A DNA stretch of 64,000 nucleotides from Natronolimnohabitans sp. A-GB9 (GCF_030848565.1 NZ_JAVDDV010000004.1:124001-188000); one strand, 5' to 3'; shown: positions 26,110-35,491, counted from the stretch's first letter. Translations and numbers: made by a program. Notes: generated from the sequence alone by a model not told the origin.

Positions 26110-27438
26110 CTATCGTTCGTCGTAGGCACCCTCGCGCTCGAGTTCACCTCGCTTCTGTAGTATAGATGGTGTCCGACACAGTCCTGGCGCACCGGTCACC
26201 TGCGGGACGGTGCAGTTGTTACAGCTCTCACAGAGTACGCGAGTTTCGTCGGGGGGATCCTCGAGCAGGCGCGCACCGAGACGCGGTTCGGCGTAGAACG
26301 GACGGGCCAGTCCGACCATGTCACAGGCCGGCGCTTCGCCGTCGTCGCCCAGCAGTCGATCCATCTGGCCGCGTTTTCGAATCCCGCCCTCCGCGAGCAC
26401 TGGAATCGAGACGTGCTCGCGGATGCGTCGACAGAACGTCTCGTTCCAGGCGGGCTCGAAGTCGTACTGCAGCGACTCGAGCCAGTTGCCCAGTGCGACG
26501 AGTCGCCGCCGCGTTGCGCTACCGAACGCCGTCTCGTAGCCCTTCTGTAGCTCCTCGTTTGCCCACGCTCGCGCGGGATACTCCCCACGGACGATGCTCA
26601 TGTCCCAGGCGACCGACGTCTCGACCGGGACGACCGCGTCGTAGCCGATGCGCTCGAGCCGACGGGCGACCTCGACCCCGTCCTCGAGCGATAGCGTTCG
26701 CCGGACCACCGGCGACGGTGCGGGCGTCTCGGCGGGCACCTTCGTCAGCAGCGGGACGTCGCCGACCCGGTCGCGGATCTCGTCGTGGACGAGTGCGAGG
26801 AACTCGAGTCGTGCCTCCGGGGAACCGCCGAACTCGTCGTCACGGCGATTGTAGAACGGCGAGAGGAACTGCTGGACGATACCCATGTTGGCGCCGGCGA
26901 GGTGGATCCCATCGTAGCCCGCGTCGACGGCGTAGGCGGCCGATCGGCCGAAATCGGCCGCGAGTGCGTACACCTCGTCGGTCGAGAGGACGTGAGGATC
27001 GTAAGAAAGGAAGCCGAGCCGATCGAGGAGCCGTAGCTGCCAGGGCGGACGCGAAACCGCCAACTGCTCGAGATCGGGATGTTCGCGTCGGTACTCGGCG
27101 TGCCACGTCTCCATGCTTCGCAGTCCGCCGTGCTCGAGCTGGACGAAGATCCGACTCCCGTGGTCGTGGATCCGATCCGTGAGCCGGGAGAGCCGCGAGA
27201 CGAAGTCGGGATCGTGAACGCGGGTCATCCCCGGTGCGGCACAGCCGCCGTCGCCGCGGACGATCGTCGCGCCCTGGCAGATGAGGCCGACGCCGGATCG
27301 GGCAGCCGGTTCGAGGTCGTCGATCAACGTGTCGACGGCGTCGGGGCCGTTGCCCGCACACTCGAGCAGCGGCGCGCGATAGAGTCGGTTTGGGACCGTA
27401 CAGCCGCCGATCTCGATCGGATCCTCGAGGGTAGCCAT
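26110..27438 (-). CDS. NADH:flavin oxidoreductase / Old Yellow Enzyme-like protein
   Basis: A 442-residue FMN-dependent TIM-barrel oxidoreductase. It opens IEIGGCTVPNRLYRAPLLECAG and contains FVQLEHGGLRS and GIHLAGANMGIVQQFLSPFYNRRDDEFGG, typical of the 2,4-dienoyl-CoA reductase branch, which reduces activated C=C bonds. Near the C-terminus CESCNNC followed by a fourth Cys eleven residues later suggests a 4Fe-4S site. The FAD/NAD domain that follows this site in full-length dienoyl-CoA reductases is absent. The start is the ATG at 27438; the longer frame upstream overlaps the divergent DUF211 gene. Confidence 0.85.
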   Translation of the reverse strand: MATLEDPIEIGGCTVPNRLYRAPLLECAGNGPDAVDTLIDDLEPAARSGVGLICQGATIVRGDGGCAAPGMTRVHDPDFVSRLSRLTDRIHDHGSRIFVQLEHGGLRSMETWHAEYRREHPDLEQLAVSRPPWQLRLLDRLGFLSYDPHVLSTDEVYALAADFGRSAAYAVDAGYDGIHLAGANMGIVQQFLSPFYNRRDDEFGGSPEARLEFLALVHDEIRDRVGDVPLLTKVPAETPAPSPVVRRTLSLEDGVEVARRLERIGYDAVVPVETSVAWDMSIVRGEYPARAWANEELQKGYETAFGSATRRRLVALGNWLESLQYDFEPAWNETFCRRIREHVSIPVLAEGGIRKRGQMDRLLGDDGEAPACDMVGLARPFYAEPRLGARLLEDPPDETRVLCESCNNCTVPQVTGAPGLCRTPSILQKRGELEREGAYDER

Positions 27439-27553
27439 AGCGGGGCTATCACGGGATCGTACAAGAGCGTGCCGTCGGTCGCCGCCGAGACACGTTGCGA
27501 CGGGACGTTCCGGTGCCCGCAGGCATTTCCCCGTTCCCGTCGTTCGAACGGCT

Positions 27554-27838
27554 ATGGCTCCGATACGGCGGCTCGTACTCGACGTACTGAAACCCCACGA
27601 CCCGAGCGTCGTCACCTTCACGACCCAACTCGGCGACCTCGAGGGGATCGACGCGGCTACCGCGACGGTCGTCGAGGTCGACGAGAACGTCAAGACACTG
27701 CGCGTGACCATCGAGGGAGACGACCTCGACCTCGAGGCGGTCCGCGCCGAAATCGAGGATCTAAGCGCCTCGATTCACTCGGTCGATCAGGTCGCCTGCG
27801 GCTCGCGAGCGGTCGACGATCCATGGGTCGATAGCTGA
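27554..27838 (+). CDS. DUF211 family protein
   Basis: A 94-residue ferredoxin-fold protein. It starts MAPIRRLVLDVLKPHDPSV and ends with IHSVDQVACGS, the usual DUF211 pattern. Archaeal DUF211 proteins form small oligomers and have been proposed as sensors or regulators; no enzyme activity is known. It ends two bases before the VIT-like gene, so the two form an operon; in haloarchaea DUF211 often accompanies a transporter. Confidence 0.88.
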   Translation: MAPIRRLVLDVLKPHDPSVVTFTTQLGDLEGIDAATATVVEVDENVKTLRVTIEGDDLDLEAVRAEIEDLSASIHSVDQVACGSRAVDDPWVDS

Positions 27839-27840
27839 CG

Positions 27841-28428
27841 ATGTCCGGTCGGCTCGAGCGATTGCGACGCGTTCTCGGCAAGGAAGACGTCCGTTCTATC
27901 TCCCGGCGGTACTTCATCGCCAACGGGTTCGACGGCACGCTTACGAGCATCGGAGTCGTCGTCGGTGCGTACCTCTCGGGAGTCGGCGACGGACTCACGA
28001 CGATCACCATCGGGCTCGGTGCGGCCGTCGGTCTCGGGACCTCCGGCGTCTGGAGCGTCTGGGAGATCGAACGCGCGGAGGCACTGGCCGAGCAAGAGCG
28101 CCTCGAGAAAGCGATGCTCACGGAACTCGAGGACACCCGCGTCCAGCGCGAACACCGGGCCGCACAGATCGTCCACGCCGTCGCGAGCGCGACCGGACCG
28201 ATCCTCGCGATCCTGTTGACGCTCTCGCCGCTTGCTCTCGAGGGCGTCGTCTTCACGATGTTTCAGGCCGTCGTCGCCTCGATCTGTGTCGGCATCGCGA
28301 TCCTTGCGACGTTTGGAATCTATCTGGCTTCGATCTCGAAACAGCGGTGGTACGTTGCGGCGGTTCGGATGGGCCTTGCGGGGATCGTCGTCGCTGCGAT
28401 CAACGTCGTCTTGCCGGGCTCGGCGTGA
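27841..28428 (+). CDS. VIT1/CCC1-like membrane transporter
   Basis: 195 residues with about five membrane segments. The N-terminal ISRRYFIANGFDGTLTSIGVVVGAYLSG contains the FDG(T/V)-type motif at the start of the first helix seen in vacuolar iron/manganese transporters. A charged central helical region (ERAEALAEQERLEKAMLTELED) resembles their cytosolic metal-binding hairpin. Export of Fe2+ or Mn2+ is the likely but unproven role. It is coupled to the DUF211 gene. Confidence 0.8.
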   Translation: MSGRLERLRRVLGKEDVRSISRRYFIANGFDGTLTSIGVVVGAYLSGVGDGLTTITIGLGAAVGLGTSGVWSVWEIERAEALAEQERLEKAMLTELEDTRVQREHRAAQIVHAVASATGPILAILLTLSPLALEGVVFTMFQAVVASICVGIAILATFGIYLASISKQRWYVAAVRMGLAGIVVAAINVVLPGSA

Positions 28429-28437
28429 GCCTGCCGC

Positions 28438-28522
28438 TCATACGGACTGCTGTAACGATGTACCGCCGATCGCCGACCCCGTCCTGGCGATCGGCAGGAG
28501 ATCGGGACAGCAGTCCGTCTCA
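28438..28522. repeat. Palindromic intergenic element, type A
   Basis: The left end TCATACGGACTGCTGTAAC and right end GGGACAGCAGTCCGTCTCA are complementary over ACGGACTGCTGT. The inner arms CCGCCGATCGCC and GGCGATCGGCAGG enclose GACCCCGTCCT, the mirror of the loop in the 16020 element. The last three bases are the TGA stop of the leftward alcohol dehydrogenase. Confidence 0.8.
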
Positions 28523-29563
28523 GGGCGGCATCACGACCGCACGGCCCTCGATCTCGCCGTGCTCGAGTCGTTCCGCGACCGTGTTGATAGCCTCGAGATC
28601 GTGGCGCTCGGTGTGGAGTTCGACGTCGCCACGCTCGACGAGCGCGACGAGTTCCTGGAGTTCGGCGTACTTGCCGACGAGCGTCCCTCGGAACGAGAAC
28701 TCGCCGTCGACCAGCGCCTGACTTGGCTCGTGAATGTGGCCGCCGTAGCCGACGATGTGGTGGTCGCCGCCCGGAGCGACGACGTCGGGTGCGGTCGCGG
28801 TGGTCTCGTCGGTTCCGACGAAGTCGACGACCTGCTGGGCGCCGTCCCCGTCGGTCAGGTCGTCGACGACGTCGGCGAGGTCTTCCTCGGCGGAGTTGAC
28901 GGTGTGGCGAGCGCCGAGGTCGTCGGCCAACTCGAGGGCCTCGTCTTTGATGTCGGCGGCGATCACGTCCGCGGCACTCATCGCGTCGAGACACTGGATG
29001 CCGATATGTCCGAGGCCGCCGACGCCGATGACGACACAGGTATCGCCCGGGTTTAGTTCGTCGACGGCCTTTTTTGCGGCGTGGTAGGCCGTGATCCCCG
29101 CGTCGGCGTGCGGTGCGATCTCGACCGGATCGACGCCGTCGGGGAGCGGGATCACCGCACGCTCGTTCGTCTGGAGATACTCGGCGAACCCGCCGTCGGT
29201 CGTGAGTCCGTTGAACGCCATGTTCTCACAGTACATATCCTCGCCAAGCCGACAGGGCCGACAGATGCCACAGGTCTGGACGGGGTGACAGATGACCGGG
29301 TCGCCCTCCTCGACCAGTGTTACCTCGTCGCCCGTCTCGGCGACGACGCCGGCGTTCTCGTGGCCGAGCGTCATCGGCAAGTCCTGTGGCGCGTAGTCGG
29401 TCCACATGCCCTCGATAATGTGATTGTCCGTCTGACACCAGCCGGCGCCCTCGACCTCGATTACGACACCGTCGGAGCGCTCGAGTTCGGGGCGGTCGAC
29501 CTCGTCAATCGAGAGCGCCTCGCTCATGTCGTCGGTGTACTCGTGGAGTCTGGCTGCTTGCAT
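28520..29563 (-). CDS. Zinc-dependent NAD(P) alcohol dehydrogenase
   Basis: A 347-residue medium-chain dehydrogenase. The catalytic zinc region is GWCQTDNHII (Cys near 38) and GHENAG (His near 68). The structural zinc lobe has four cysteines in CGICRPCRLGEDMYC (about 97-111). The cofactor fold is marked by GVGGLGHIG (about 181-189), and the late motif FVGTDETTA follows. The enzyme oxidises an alcohol to an aldehyde or ketone in the cytosol. It is divergent from the amidohydrolase-DUF59 pair across about 190 bases, an arrangement that recalls accessory genes of propane-type monooxygenase loci. Confidence 0.92.
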   Translation of the reverse strand: MQAARLHEYTDDMSEALSIDEVDRPELERSDGVVIEVEGAGWCQTDNHIIEGMWTDYAPQDLPMTLGHENAGVVAETGDEVTLVEEGDPVICHPVQTCGICRPCRLGEDMYCENMAFNGLTTDGGFAEYLQTNERAVIPLPDGVDPVEIAPHADAGITAYHAAKKAVDELNPGDTCVVIGVGGLGHIGIQCLDAMSAADVIAADIKDEALELADDLGARHTVNSAEEDLADVVDDLTDGDGAQQVVDFVGTDETTATAPDVVAPGGDHHIVGYGGHIHEPSQALVDGEFSFRGTLVGKYAELQELVALVERGDVELHTERHDLEAINTVAERLEHGEIEGRAVVMPP

Positions 29564-29749
29564 GAGGCTGTGTTATACTGCATCATGATAGGTGATAACC
29601 TTCACTCTGAATATTAGATTCCGTTACTGTTCCGTTATCGGTACTTTGACTGTGTGATGTTCATTCCGAAATCGCGTTGCTCCCAACATATGTAATTCCG
29701 ACATCGCTGAAAAAGAGTGATGTGGTTTGCTACCTATTTCCAATGTGCG

Positions 29750-30814
29750 ATGTATCAGCACAACGGGGAGGAAATCTTCGTCATCGACGGCCACGTCCAC
29801 CTGTGGGACGCGACGGAGGAGAACATCACACACGAGGGGGGTGAGGAGTTCATCCAGTGTTTCTACGACTACCACACGACGTTCACCCCAGAAGAGTTGC
29901 AGTGGGACATAGAGGAGTATCGGAAGTACGGGCCCGAACGGATGGTCGAGGACCTGTTCAGCAACGCCGCGACGGACATGGCGATCTTCCAGCCGACGTA
30001 TCTCACCGACTTCTACGCCGAGGGGTTCAATACGACCGGCCAGAACGCCGAACTCGCAACCGAGTATCCCGAGCGGTTCGTTCTCAACGGAAGCTTCGAC
30101 CCGCGAGACGGTGACGACGGTATCGAGTACCTCGAGGAACTCCACGAAACCTACGATATTCCGGGCGTCAAACTCTACACCGCCGAGTGGCGCGGTGAGT
30201 CGAAGGGGTGGCGCCTCGACGACGAGGAGGCGTTCCGATTCTTAGAGAAGTGCCAGGAACTGGGTATCGAGAACATCCACGCACACAAGGGACCGACGAT
30301 CCGGCCGCTCAACCGCGATGCGTTCGACGTCGCGGACGTCGACGACGCGGCTTCTTCGTTCCCGGAACTGAACTTCATCGTCGAACACGTCGGCCTGCCC
30401 CGCCTCGACGACTTCTGTTGGATCGCCGCCCAGGAGAACAACGTCTACGGCGGCCTGGCCGTCGCCGCACCGTTCGCCCAGAACCGGCCGGGCAAGTTCT
30501 CGGAGATCATGTCCGAACTGCTGTGGTGGCTCGGCGAGGATCGTCTTCTCTTTGGCTCCGACTACGCGCTGTGGAACCCCGACTGGCTCGTCGAGGAAGT
30601 TCTCGAGGCCGAACTCACCCAGGACGACCGCATGGAGTACGGTGTCGAGTGGGACCTCGAGACCAAAAAGAAGGTCATGGGCGAGAACGCGGCCGAACTC
30701 TACGACATCGACATCGAGGAGAAACGCCGGACGTTCCAAGACGACGAGATCAGCCAGCAGTTCGGCCTCGGGGACCACTACGCAAGCGAAGAGCCGGCAG
30801 CGGCAGACGACTGA
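29750..30814 (+). CDS. Amidohydrolase-2 family metal-dependent hydrolase
   Basis: About 354 residues; a TIM-barrel hydrolase. The HxH metal motif is in IDGHVHLWD (about residues 13-21), a conserved His lies in FIVEHVGLPRLDD, and the metal Asp in LLFGSDYALWNPDW. The family includes decarboxylases and lactonases; the substrate is unknown. I chose the ATG at 29750 (MYQHNGEE); an upstream ATG at 29717 adds eleven residues. The stop overlaps the start of the DUF59 gene (TGATG), so both are co-translated. The C-terminal 60 residues are acidic. Confidence 0.85.
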   Translation: MYQHNGEEIFVIDGHVHLWDATEENITHEGGEEFIQCFYDYHTTFTPEELQWDIEEYRKYGPERMVEDLFSNAATDMAIFQPTYLTDFYAEGFNTTGQNAELATEYPERFVLNGSFDPRDGDDGIEYLEELHETYDIPGVKLYTAEWRGESKGWRLDDEEAFRFLEKCQELGIENIHAHKGPTIRPLNRDAFDVADVDDAASSFPELNFIVEHVGLPRLDDFCWIAAQENNVYGGLAVAAPFAQNRPGKFSEIMSELLWWLGEDRLLFGSDYALWNPDWLVEEVLEAELTQDDRMEYGVEWDLETKKKVMGENAAELYDIDIEEKRRTFQDDEISQQFGLGDHYASEEPAAADD

Positions 30815-31617
30815 TGACCGTCTCCGAGCCCGAATCCGACGCCACCAGCCCCACTCGAGCGGCCGTCCGCGACCGACTGGACCGCGTCACCGACCCGGAA
30901 CTCGACCGCTCGATCGTCGCTCTCGAGTACATCGACACGATCGAGATCGACGAGGGACGCGTCGCCGTCGAGTTCACCCTTCCGACCGCGTGGTGTTCGC
31001 CCGCTTTCGCCTGGATGATGGCAGTCGATGCACGCGACGAGATCGAAGCGTTGCCGACCGTCGAGGAGGTCCGAATCACCCTCAACGAACACATGCACGA
31101 GACGGAGATCAACCGCGGCGTCAACGACCGTCTCTCCTTTGCCGAGGCGTTTCCCGACGCCGACGGCGACGTCGCAGCCGTTCGTGCTGAACTCGACGAG
31201 AAGGCACGGGTCGCCCGCCAGTACGACGCCGTCGAGGCGCTTCTCGAGGCAGGTCTCGACGCGGACGTGATCGTCGACCTCCGACTGGACGATCTCGAGC
31301 CGTTCGAGGACGAGACCGACGACACGGAGACGACCGAGACGATCGCCGTCTACGCCAGCGATCGGTCCTTTGCCGTGACCGTGCCGGCAGCGCCGATCGA
31401 ACGATACCTCGAGAAGGCCCGCGAGACCGACCTCGTTTCGGCGGCCGACGACGTCCTGTTTCGGACGCCGGAGGGCGACCCGATCGATCCCGACTCGTTC
31501 GAACTCGTCCATCAACGGGGCCGACTCGCAGGGGTCAACATGTCGAGCCAGGGTGGCATCTGCGACGGGCTGCGAGAAGCGAGGGCAGGCCGTCTCGAGG
31601 AGTCTGCCGACGATTGA
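30814..31617 (+). CDS. DUF59/MIP18-type iron-sulfur assembly-like protein, extended form
   Basis: 267 residues. Residues about 15-95 form a DUF59 domain (VTDPELDRSIVALEYIDTIEI, then FTLPTAWCSPAF with the usual conserved Cys), followed by NEHMHETEINRGV and a C-terminal region of about 150 residues not found in ordinary 100-residue MIP18 proteins. DUF59 proteins help mature Fe-S or other metal enzymes. This long form is the type I associate with amidohydrolase and alcohol dehydrogenase in actinobacterial diiron monooxygenase operons (from memory). It is translationally coupled to the amidohydrolase. Confidence 0.85.
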   Translation: MTVSEPESDATSPTRAAVRDRLDRVTDPELDRSIVALEYIDTIEIDEGRVAVEFTLPTAWCSPAFAWMMAVDARDEIEALPTVEEVRITLNEHMHETEINRGVNDRLSFAEAFPDADGDVAAVRAELDEKARVARQYDAVEALLEAGLDADVIVDLRLDDLEPFEDETDDTETTETIAVYASDRSFAVTVPAAPIERYLEKARETDLVSAADDVLFRTPEGDPIDPDSFELVHQRGRLAGVNMSSQGGICDGLREARAGRLEESADD

Positions 31618-31700
31618 GACGGATACCTGTCCCGATGTACCGGCGCAACCGTGACCCGAGTCGGGGTTCGCCGGGACTGATTTCTAGTCGTCCGTATGAG
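31615..31700. repeat. Palindromic intergenic element, type A variant
   Basis: TGAGACGGATACCTGTCCC starts on the DUF59-gene stop codon. The right end is TCGTCCGTATGAG. The inner part ACCGGCG...CGCCGGGAC pairs partly. The left end closely matches the complement of the hef-proximal end at 47477-47495. Confidence 0.6.
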
Positions 31701-31732
31701 ACCGGCGGCCACCGGTTCCAATTGCGACGACG

Positions 31733-32284
31733 TTACTTCTCGACCTCGAGCAAGGCGACTCGTTCACGGACCAGATCGCCGAGATCCGCGTCGGTCACCT
31801 CCCGTTCGGCGTCGGTGATATCGAAGAACGCACACAGCGTCTCCTCGTCGAACCCCTCGAGCGTCGACTCGGTTGCGGTTACGGCATCCAGGTCCTCGAG
31901 TGACTTGCGTGCAGCCACCTCCTGCTCGGTACCGGAACCGCCGTCGCTGCCGTCTCGAACCCCTTCGTTTCCGGTGGAACCGTCGTCGACGAGGATCACC
32001 GCATGGGTTTCCCCGTCGTCGACGCCCATCTCGAGAGCGCGGTCGATCTGGCGGCGGCCGGCGGCGTACAGTAGGATCTCGACGGCCCGATCACGGGCGA
32101 CGTTCTCGCCGCGAGCGATGGCGCGGTCGGCCAGTTCGACGGCCCGCTCGAGGTGGGCCCGGTCGGCGACGTAGTCGGCGTCGAACGCCTGGATCGTCAC
32201 GTCGTGACGGTCGCCGATCTCACCGATGTCGGCGACGAACGCATCGAGATCGTCGACTGTGAGGGTACACTCGAGTAGCTCCAT
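31733..32284 (-). CDS. KEOPS complex subunit Cgi121
   Basis: 183 residues. Cgi121 binds tRNA and activates the Bud32 kinase within KEOPS, which makes t6A37 on ANN-decoding tRNAs. It begins [20 protein letters not shown], with ARDRAVEILLYAAGRRQIDRALEMGV (about 63-88) as the conserved core, as in other archaeal members. An acidic Gly/Ser-rich insertion (about 100-125) is lineage-specific. The start overlaps the hel308 stop (TGATG), so it is translated from the hel308 transcript. The other KEOPS genes are not in the window. Confidence 0.88.
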   Translation of the reverse strand: MELLECTLTVDDLDAFVADIGEIGDRHDVTIQAFDADYVADRAHLERAVELADRAIARGENVARDRAVEILLYAAGRRQIDRALEMGVDDGETHAVILVDDGSTGNEGVRDGSDGGSGTEQEVAARKSLEDLDAVTATESTLEGFDEETLCAFFDITDAEREVTDADLGDLVRERVALLEVEK

Positions 32285-34626
32285 CAGAAATCACCCAGAC
32301 TGGACTGGCTGTCGTCCGATTCGGCCGCGTCGGCACGTGCCGTTTCGTTCGTCTCGTCCGTTTTCACTCCGGCCGCCCCGTCGGCCGGTTCGACGCCGTC
32401 CATCGAGGGGTCCTCACGGCCGGCGTTCTCGAGGATGTTCTCCGCGGTCTTCTCCCCTTTGAGCGCGCTCAAAACGACGCCTTTGTCGGCGCTGCGGAGA
32501 TCAGCCGGCTCCTCGATGCCGCGGTCGTAGAGCCGCCGGGCGCGCTTGCGGCCGACGCCGCCGACCGAGACCAACTCGAGTAGCTCCTCGCCGACGCCGT
32601 GTTCGACGCGTGCGCGGGCTTCGCGGACGGCAACGGTCCACTCGCTGTCGATCTCCGCGGCAAGTGACTCGGCCGCACCGAGCAGCCACTCGGCGGTGTC
32701 GACTTTCCCGCGGAGGTCGCCGGGACCGATCTTGTACCGGTCGGTCAGCTGCTCTTCGTCCGTTTCGTCGGCCCAGTCCTCGAGGAGCTTACCCGTCTTC
32801 AGCGCAGCCAGCCAGTCCTCGAAGCGATCTTCCTCGAACTCGCTTGGTGCGTTGCCGAGCAGCTCGGCCTCGCGTTCGTAGAAGAGTTCGCCGAACTGCT
32901 CGTCCTCGCCAGAGCGTAGGTAGAGCTCGTACATGTCGGGTGTCCGTGAGATCAGCTGGTAGAGCCCGAGTGCGGTCGGACGGTCGTCGGCGTCCTCGAG
33001 GCCGTGGACGATCTCGGCAGCGCTCATCGGATCGAGGTAGAGCCGGGAGACGGTGTGACCGAGGCTGGTTGCCTCGAGCCGTTCCGCCCGGTCTTGCTGG
33101 GCTGGGAGGTCAGATGCGGCGGTGAACGCGCCGACGTCGTCTTCGGTGGCGTCTTCCGTATCGCCTCCCCGTTCGATGAAGTCGTTCCGTTCGAGATAGT
33201 CCAACACGTCGTCGGTCACGGCCTCGAGTCGACCCGCCTCGGTCGACTGGCTCGCATAGAGGGTGGCCTCGAGGAACTCGAGCAGTCCATCGCGCGTGCG
33301 GGCGAACCCGGAGGCGATCGTCGCGAGGACGTGGGTCCGGAGGGCGGGTTCGGCCGCCAGCTTCGACCGGACCGGCTCGGGATCGGCCCAGACGTAGCGC
33401 TCGAACAGCTCCTGGCTCTCGTCGTGGCTTGTGGCGAGTAACACGGCCTCGCCGTAGGGATCCAGTCCCGGTCGGCCTGCACGGCCCATCATCTGGTGGA
33501 CTTCGAGGACGTCCAGCGGCGCCATCCCGCCTGCGCTTGGATCGAACCGACGCCAGTCGCGGACGATGACCCGTCGTGCGGGCGTGTTGACACCGGCCGC
33601 GAGCGTCGGCGTCGCCGAGATGACCTTCAACAGCCGATCGCGGAAGGCGTCCTCGACGAGCGATCGCTGGGTGCTCGAGAGGCCCGCGTGGTGAAACGCC
33701 GCGCCTCGTTCGACGCAGTCGGCTAAGTCCGTGCTCGTCTCGGTGTCGCTGTCCTCGCGGATCGCCTCGGCGAGATCGGCGAGTTCGGCCCGTTCTTCGC
33801 CGTCGAGTTCACGGCTCACGACTCCTCCCAGGCGACTCGCGGCGGCCTCCGCGTTTCGGCGGGAGTTGACGAACACGAGCGAGGAGCCCCCCTCCTGGAG
33901 GATGTCACGCACCAGCGCGGCCTCCTGTTTCTCGCTGCCCTCGACGGGGACCTCCCGCGTCGAGCCGTCGTCGAAGTTCAGGGCGTTTCCGTAGTGGACG
34001 CCCATCCGCAGATCGATCGGACGCCAGTCGGTATCGACCAGTGCCGCGTCGAGCCAGTCGGCGATCTCGTCGGCGTTGCCGACCGTCGCCGAAAGTGCGA
34101 CGACCTGCATCCCTGGGTTGAGTCGTCGGAGTTTCGCGAGGGTGACCTCGAGGGTCGGCCCTCGGTTGCGGTCGTCGATGAGGTGGACCTCGTCGCTGAC
34201 GACACAGGTGAGATCGGAGAGCCAGTCGGCGCCGTTGCGAACCAGCGAGTCGACCTTCTCGCTCGTGGCGACGACGATGTCTTTCGTCGCCAGCCAGTCG
34301 TCGGTACTCTCGTAGTTGCCGGTCGTTACGCCGACCGTGACGCCGAACTCCTCGTAGGCTTCGAACTCGGCTTTCTTTTCGCTGGCCAGGGCCCGCAGGG
34401 GGACGATATAGAGTGCCTTCCCGCCGCGTTCGATCGCCGACAGCATCGAGAGGGCGGCGATCATCGTCTTCCCACTGGCGGTCGGGACCGCGGCGACGAG
34501 GTTCTCGCCCTCGGTCGCGCCGGCCTCGACCGCCTCGGCCTGTGGCGGGTAGAGCTCTTCGATGCCCTCGCGCTGGAAGTGGTCGACGGCACCGGGCGGG
34601 AGCCCCGACAGCTCCTCGAGATTCAT
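32284..34626 (-). CDS. hel308: ATP-dependent DNA helicase Hel308
   Basis: A 780-residue superfamily 2 helicase that unwinds stalled-fork DNA 3' to 5'. Walker A is AVPTASGKT (about 46-54), the DEVH box is at 145-148, and motif VI is [14 protein letters not shown]. After the winged helix and ratchet domains, the C-terminal helix-hairpin-helix ([20 protein letters not shown]) is typical of Hel308. A disordered acidic tail ends SSLGDF, which resembles a PCNA-interacting (PIP-like) ending, QSSLGDF. It is the first gene of an operon with cgi121. Confidence 0.95.
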   Translation of the reverse strand: MNLEELSGLPPGAVDHFQREGIEELYPPQAEAVEAGATEGENLVAAVPTASGKTMIAALSMLSAIERGGKALYIVPLRALASEKKAEFEAYEEFGVTVGVTTGNYESTDDWLATKDIVVATSEKVDSLVRNGADWLSDLTCVVSDEVHLIDDRNRGPTLEVTLAKLRRLNPGMQVVALSATVGNADEIADWLDAALVDTDWRPIDLRMGVHYGNALNFDDGSTREVPVEGSEKQEAALVRDILQEGGSSLVFVNSRRNAEAAASRLGGVVSRELDGEERAELADLAEAIREDSDTETSTDLADCVERGAAFHHAGLSSTQRSLVEDAFRDRLLKVISATPTLAAGVNTPARRVIVRDWRRFDPSAGGMAPLDVLEVHQMMGRAGRPGLDPYGEAVLLATSHDESQELFERYVWADPEPVRSKLAAEPALRTHVLATIASGFARTRDGLLEFLEATLYASQSTEAGRLEAVTDDVLDYLERNDFIERGGDTEDATEDDVGAFTAASDLPAQQDRAERLEATSLGHTVSRLYLDPMSAAEIVHGLEDADDRPTALGLYQLISRTPDMYELYLRSGEDEQFGELFYEREAELLGNAPSEFEEDRFEDWLAALKTGKLLEDWADETDEEQLTDRYKIGPGDLRGKVDTAEWLLGAAESLAAEIDSEWTVAVREARARVEHGVGEELLELVSVGGVGRKRARRLYDRGIEEPADLRSADKGVVLSALKGEKTAENILENAGREDPSMDGVEPADGAAGVKTDETNETARADAAESDDSQSSLGDF

Positions 34627-34731
34627 TACCTGCGTTTGGCGCGTCCCGTGGTTTAAACTGTCGTCTCGAGGTTCGACCCATCTTCGAGTGTAACCGTTGT
34701 ATCTCTATCCCCGAATATATCAATCTATAAT

Positions 34732-34750
34732 ATAGAATATTTAAATTTAA
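34732..34750 (+). promoter_or_regulatory. AT-rich promoter of the DUF5518 gene
   Basis: AGAATATTTAAATTTAATA includes TTTAAAT about 30 bases before the ATG at 34775, and more AT-rich sequence lies upstream to 34710. This fits a strong archaeal TATA box. Confidence 0.55.
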
Positions 34751-34774
34751 TACAAGTTAGGAAATAAATCGTAT

Positions 34775-35212
34775 ATGGAACGGGCTACCGAAGTTCTCGA
34801 CGGTGGCGATAGATTACTCTCCACAGCGGTTCTGCCAGGTGTAATCGTCGGCGGTCTCGCAACTATCGTCGAGTACAATCTCACTGGCGCGTCCGGAACC
34901 GAGCACTCGGTCGGCGCGGGTCTCCTCCTTGGTGGTGTGATTGCTGGATTCCTCGCCGACGGTGCGCGTCGGAAAGGATTGATGGCTGGCGGTTGTACCG
35001 GCGGCGTTCTGCTGGCCGTCCTGACGCCGCTGGCCATATTCGATTACGTACTCGAGAGATCGGTAGGGACTCTCACCGAACCTGGCATATTTTGGGTTGG
35101 CGTCGTAGCACTGGTATATCCGTCGGCTGTCGTCTTCGGATTCATTCTCGGTGCTCTCGGCGGATTCGTCGGTCAGGTCCTGGCGGCCGGGTTCGAGGCG
35201 GTCACTCGGTGA
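34775..35212 (+). CDS. DUF5518-like membrane protein
   Basis: 145 residues with four membrane segments in the pattern of haloarchaeal DUF5518 proteins: GLATIVEYNL, GGVIAGFLADGARRKGLMAGG, VGVVALVYPSAVVFGFILGALGGFVGQVL. Glycine-rich helices suggest a small pore or packed bundle, but no function is known. It is monocistronic with its own AT-rich promoter. Confidence 0.75.
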   Translation: MERATEVLDGGDRLLSTAVLPGVIVGGLATIVEYNLTGASGTEHSVGAGLLLGGVIAGFLADGARRKGLMAGGCTGGVLLAVLTPLAIFDYVLERSVGTLTEPGIFWVGVVALVYPSAVVFGFILGALGGFVGQVLAAGFEAVTR

Positions 35213-35330
35213 TTTCCGGCTACTTCTTTTCTTTTTGTGGGACTCGATCTGTACTGTTGTTTTTATGATCGCACCGACATTCCTCCGAGGGTCGTTTCAT
35301 CCGGTCTACTGTCGTTACTGGCACCGATCG

Positions 35331-35491
35331 TCATACTTCCGGACAAAACGATGCACACACCGATCGCACTCGAGACGCTGTCGCGAAACGCGACAGACGT
35401 CGAGACGCGATCGGGTGTTTACTGACTTTTGTCCGGTAGTATCAGCACGGGGTCGGCGGTCGGCGGGCACTCGGGACAGCAGTCCGTATCA
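35331..35491. repeat. Type C palindromic element with an adjoining type A end
   Basis: TCATACTTCCGGACAAAACG (35331-35350) is near-complementary to CTTTTGTCCGGTAGTATCA (35426-35444). Inside are CACACCGATCGCACTCGAGA and TCGAGACGCGATCGGGTG, and a central CTGTCGCGAAACGCGACAG hairpin. Beyond it, GGGACAGCAGTCCGTATCA at 35473-35491 is a type A end. The rest of the 377-base gap up to the ATPase shows AT-rich promoter sequence after 35500 and no gene. Confidence 0.75.

Noticed and set aside
28520-31617. A complete propane monooxygenase operon
   Set aside because: Only accessory-type genes are present; no diiron hydroxylase, reductase or coupling protein is encoded nearby.
35237-35425. 62-residue frame between the DUF5518 gene and ABC-2 pair 2
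   Set aside because: Most of it is translated from the type C palindrome; no conserved protein pattern.
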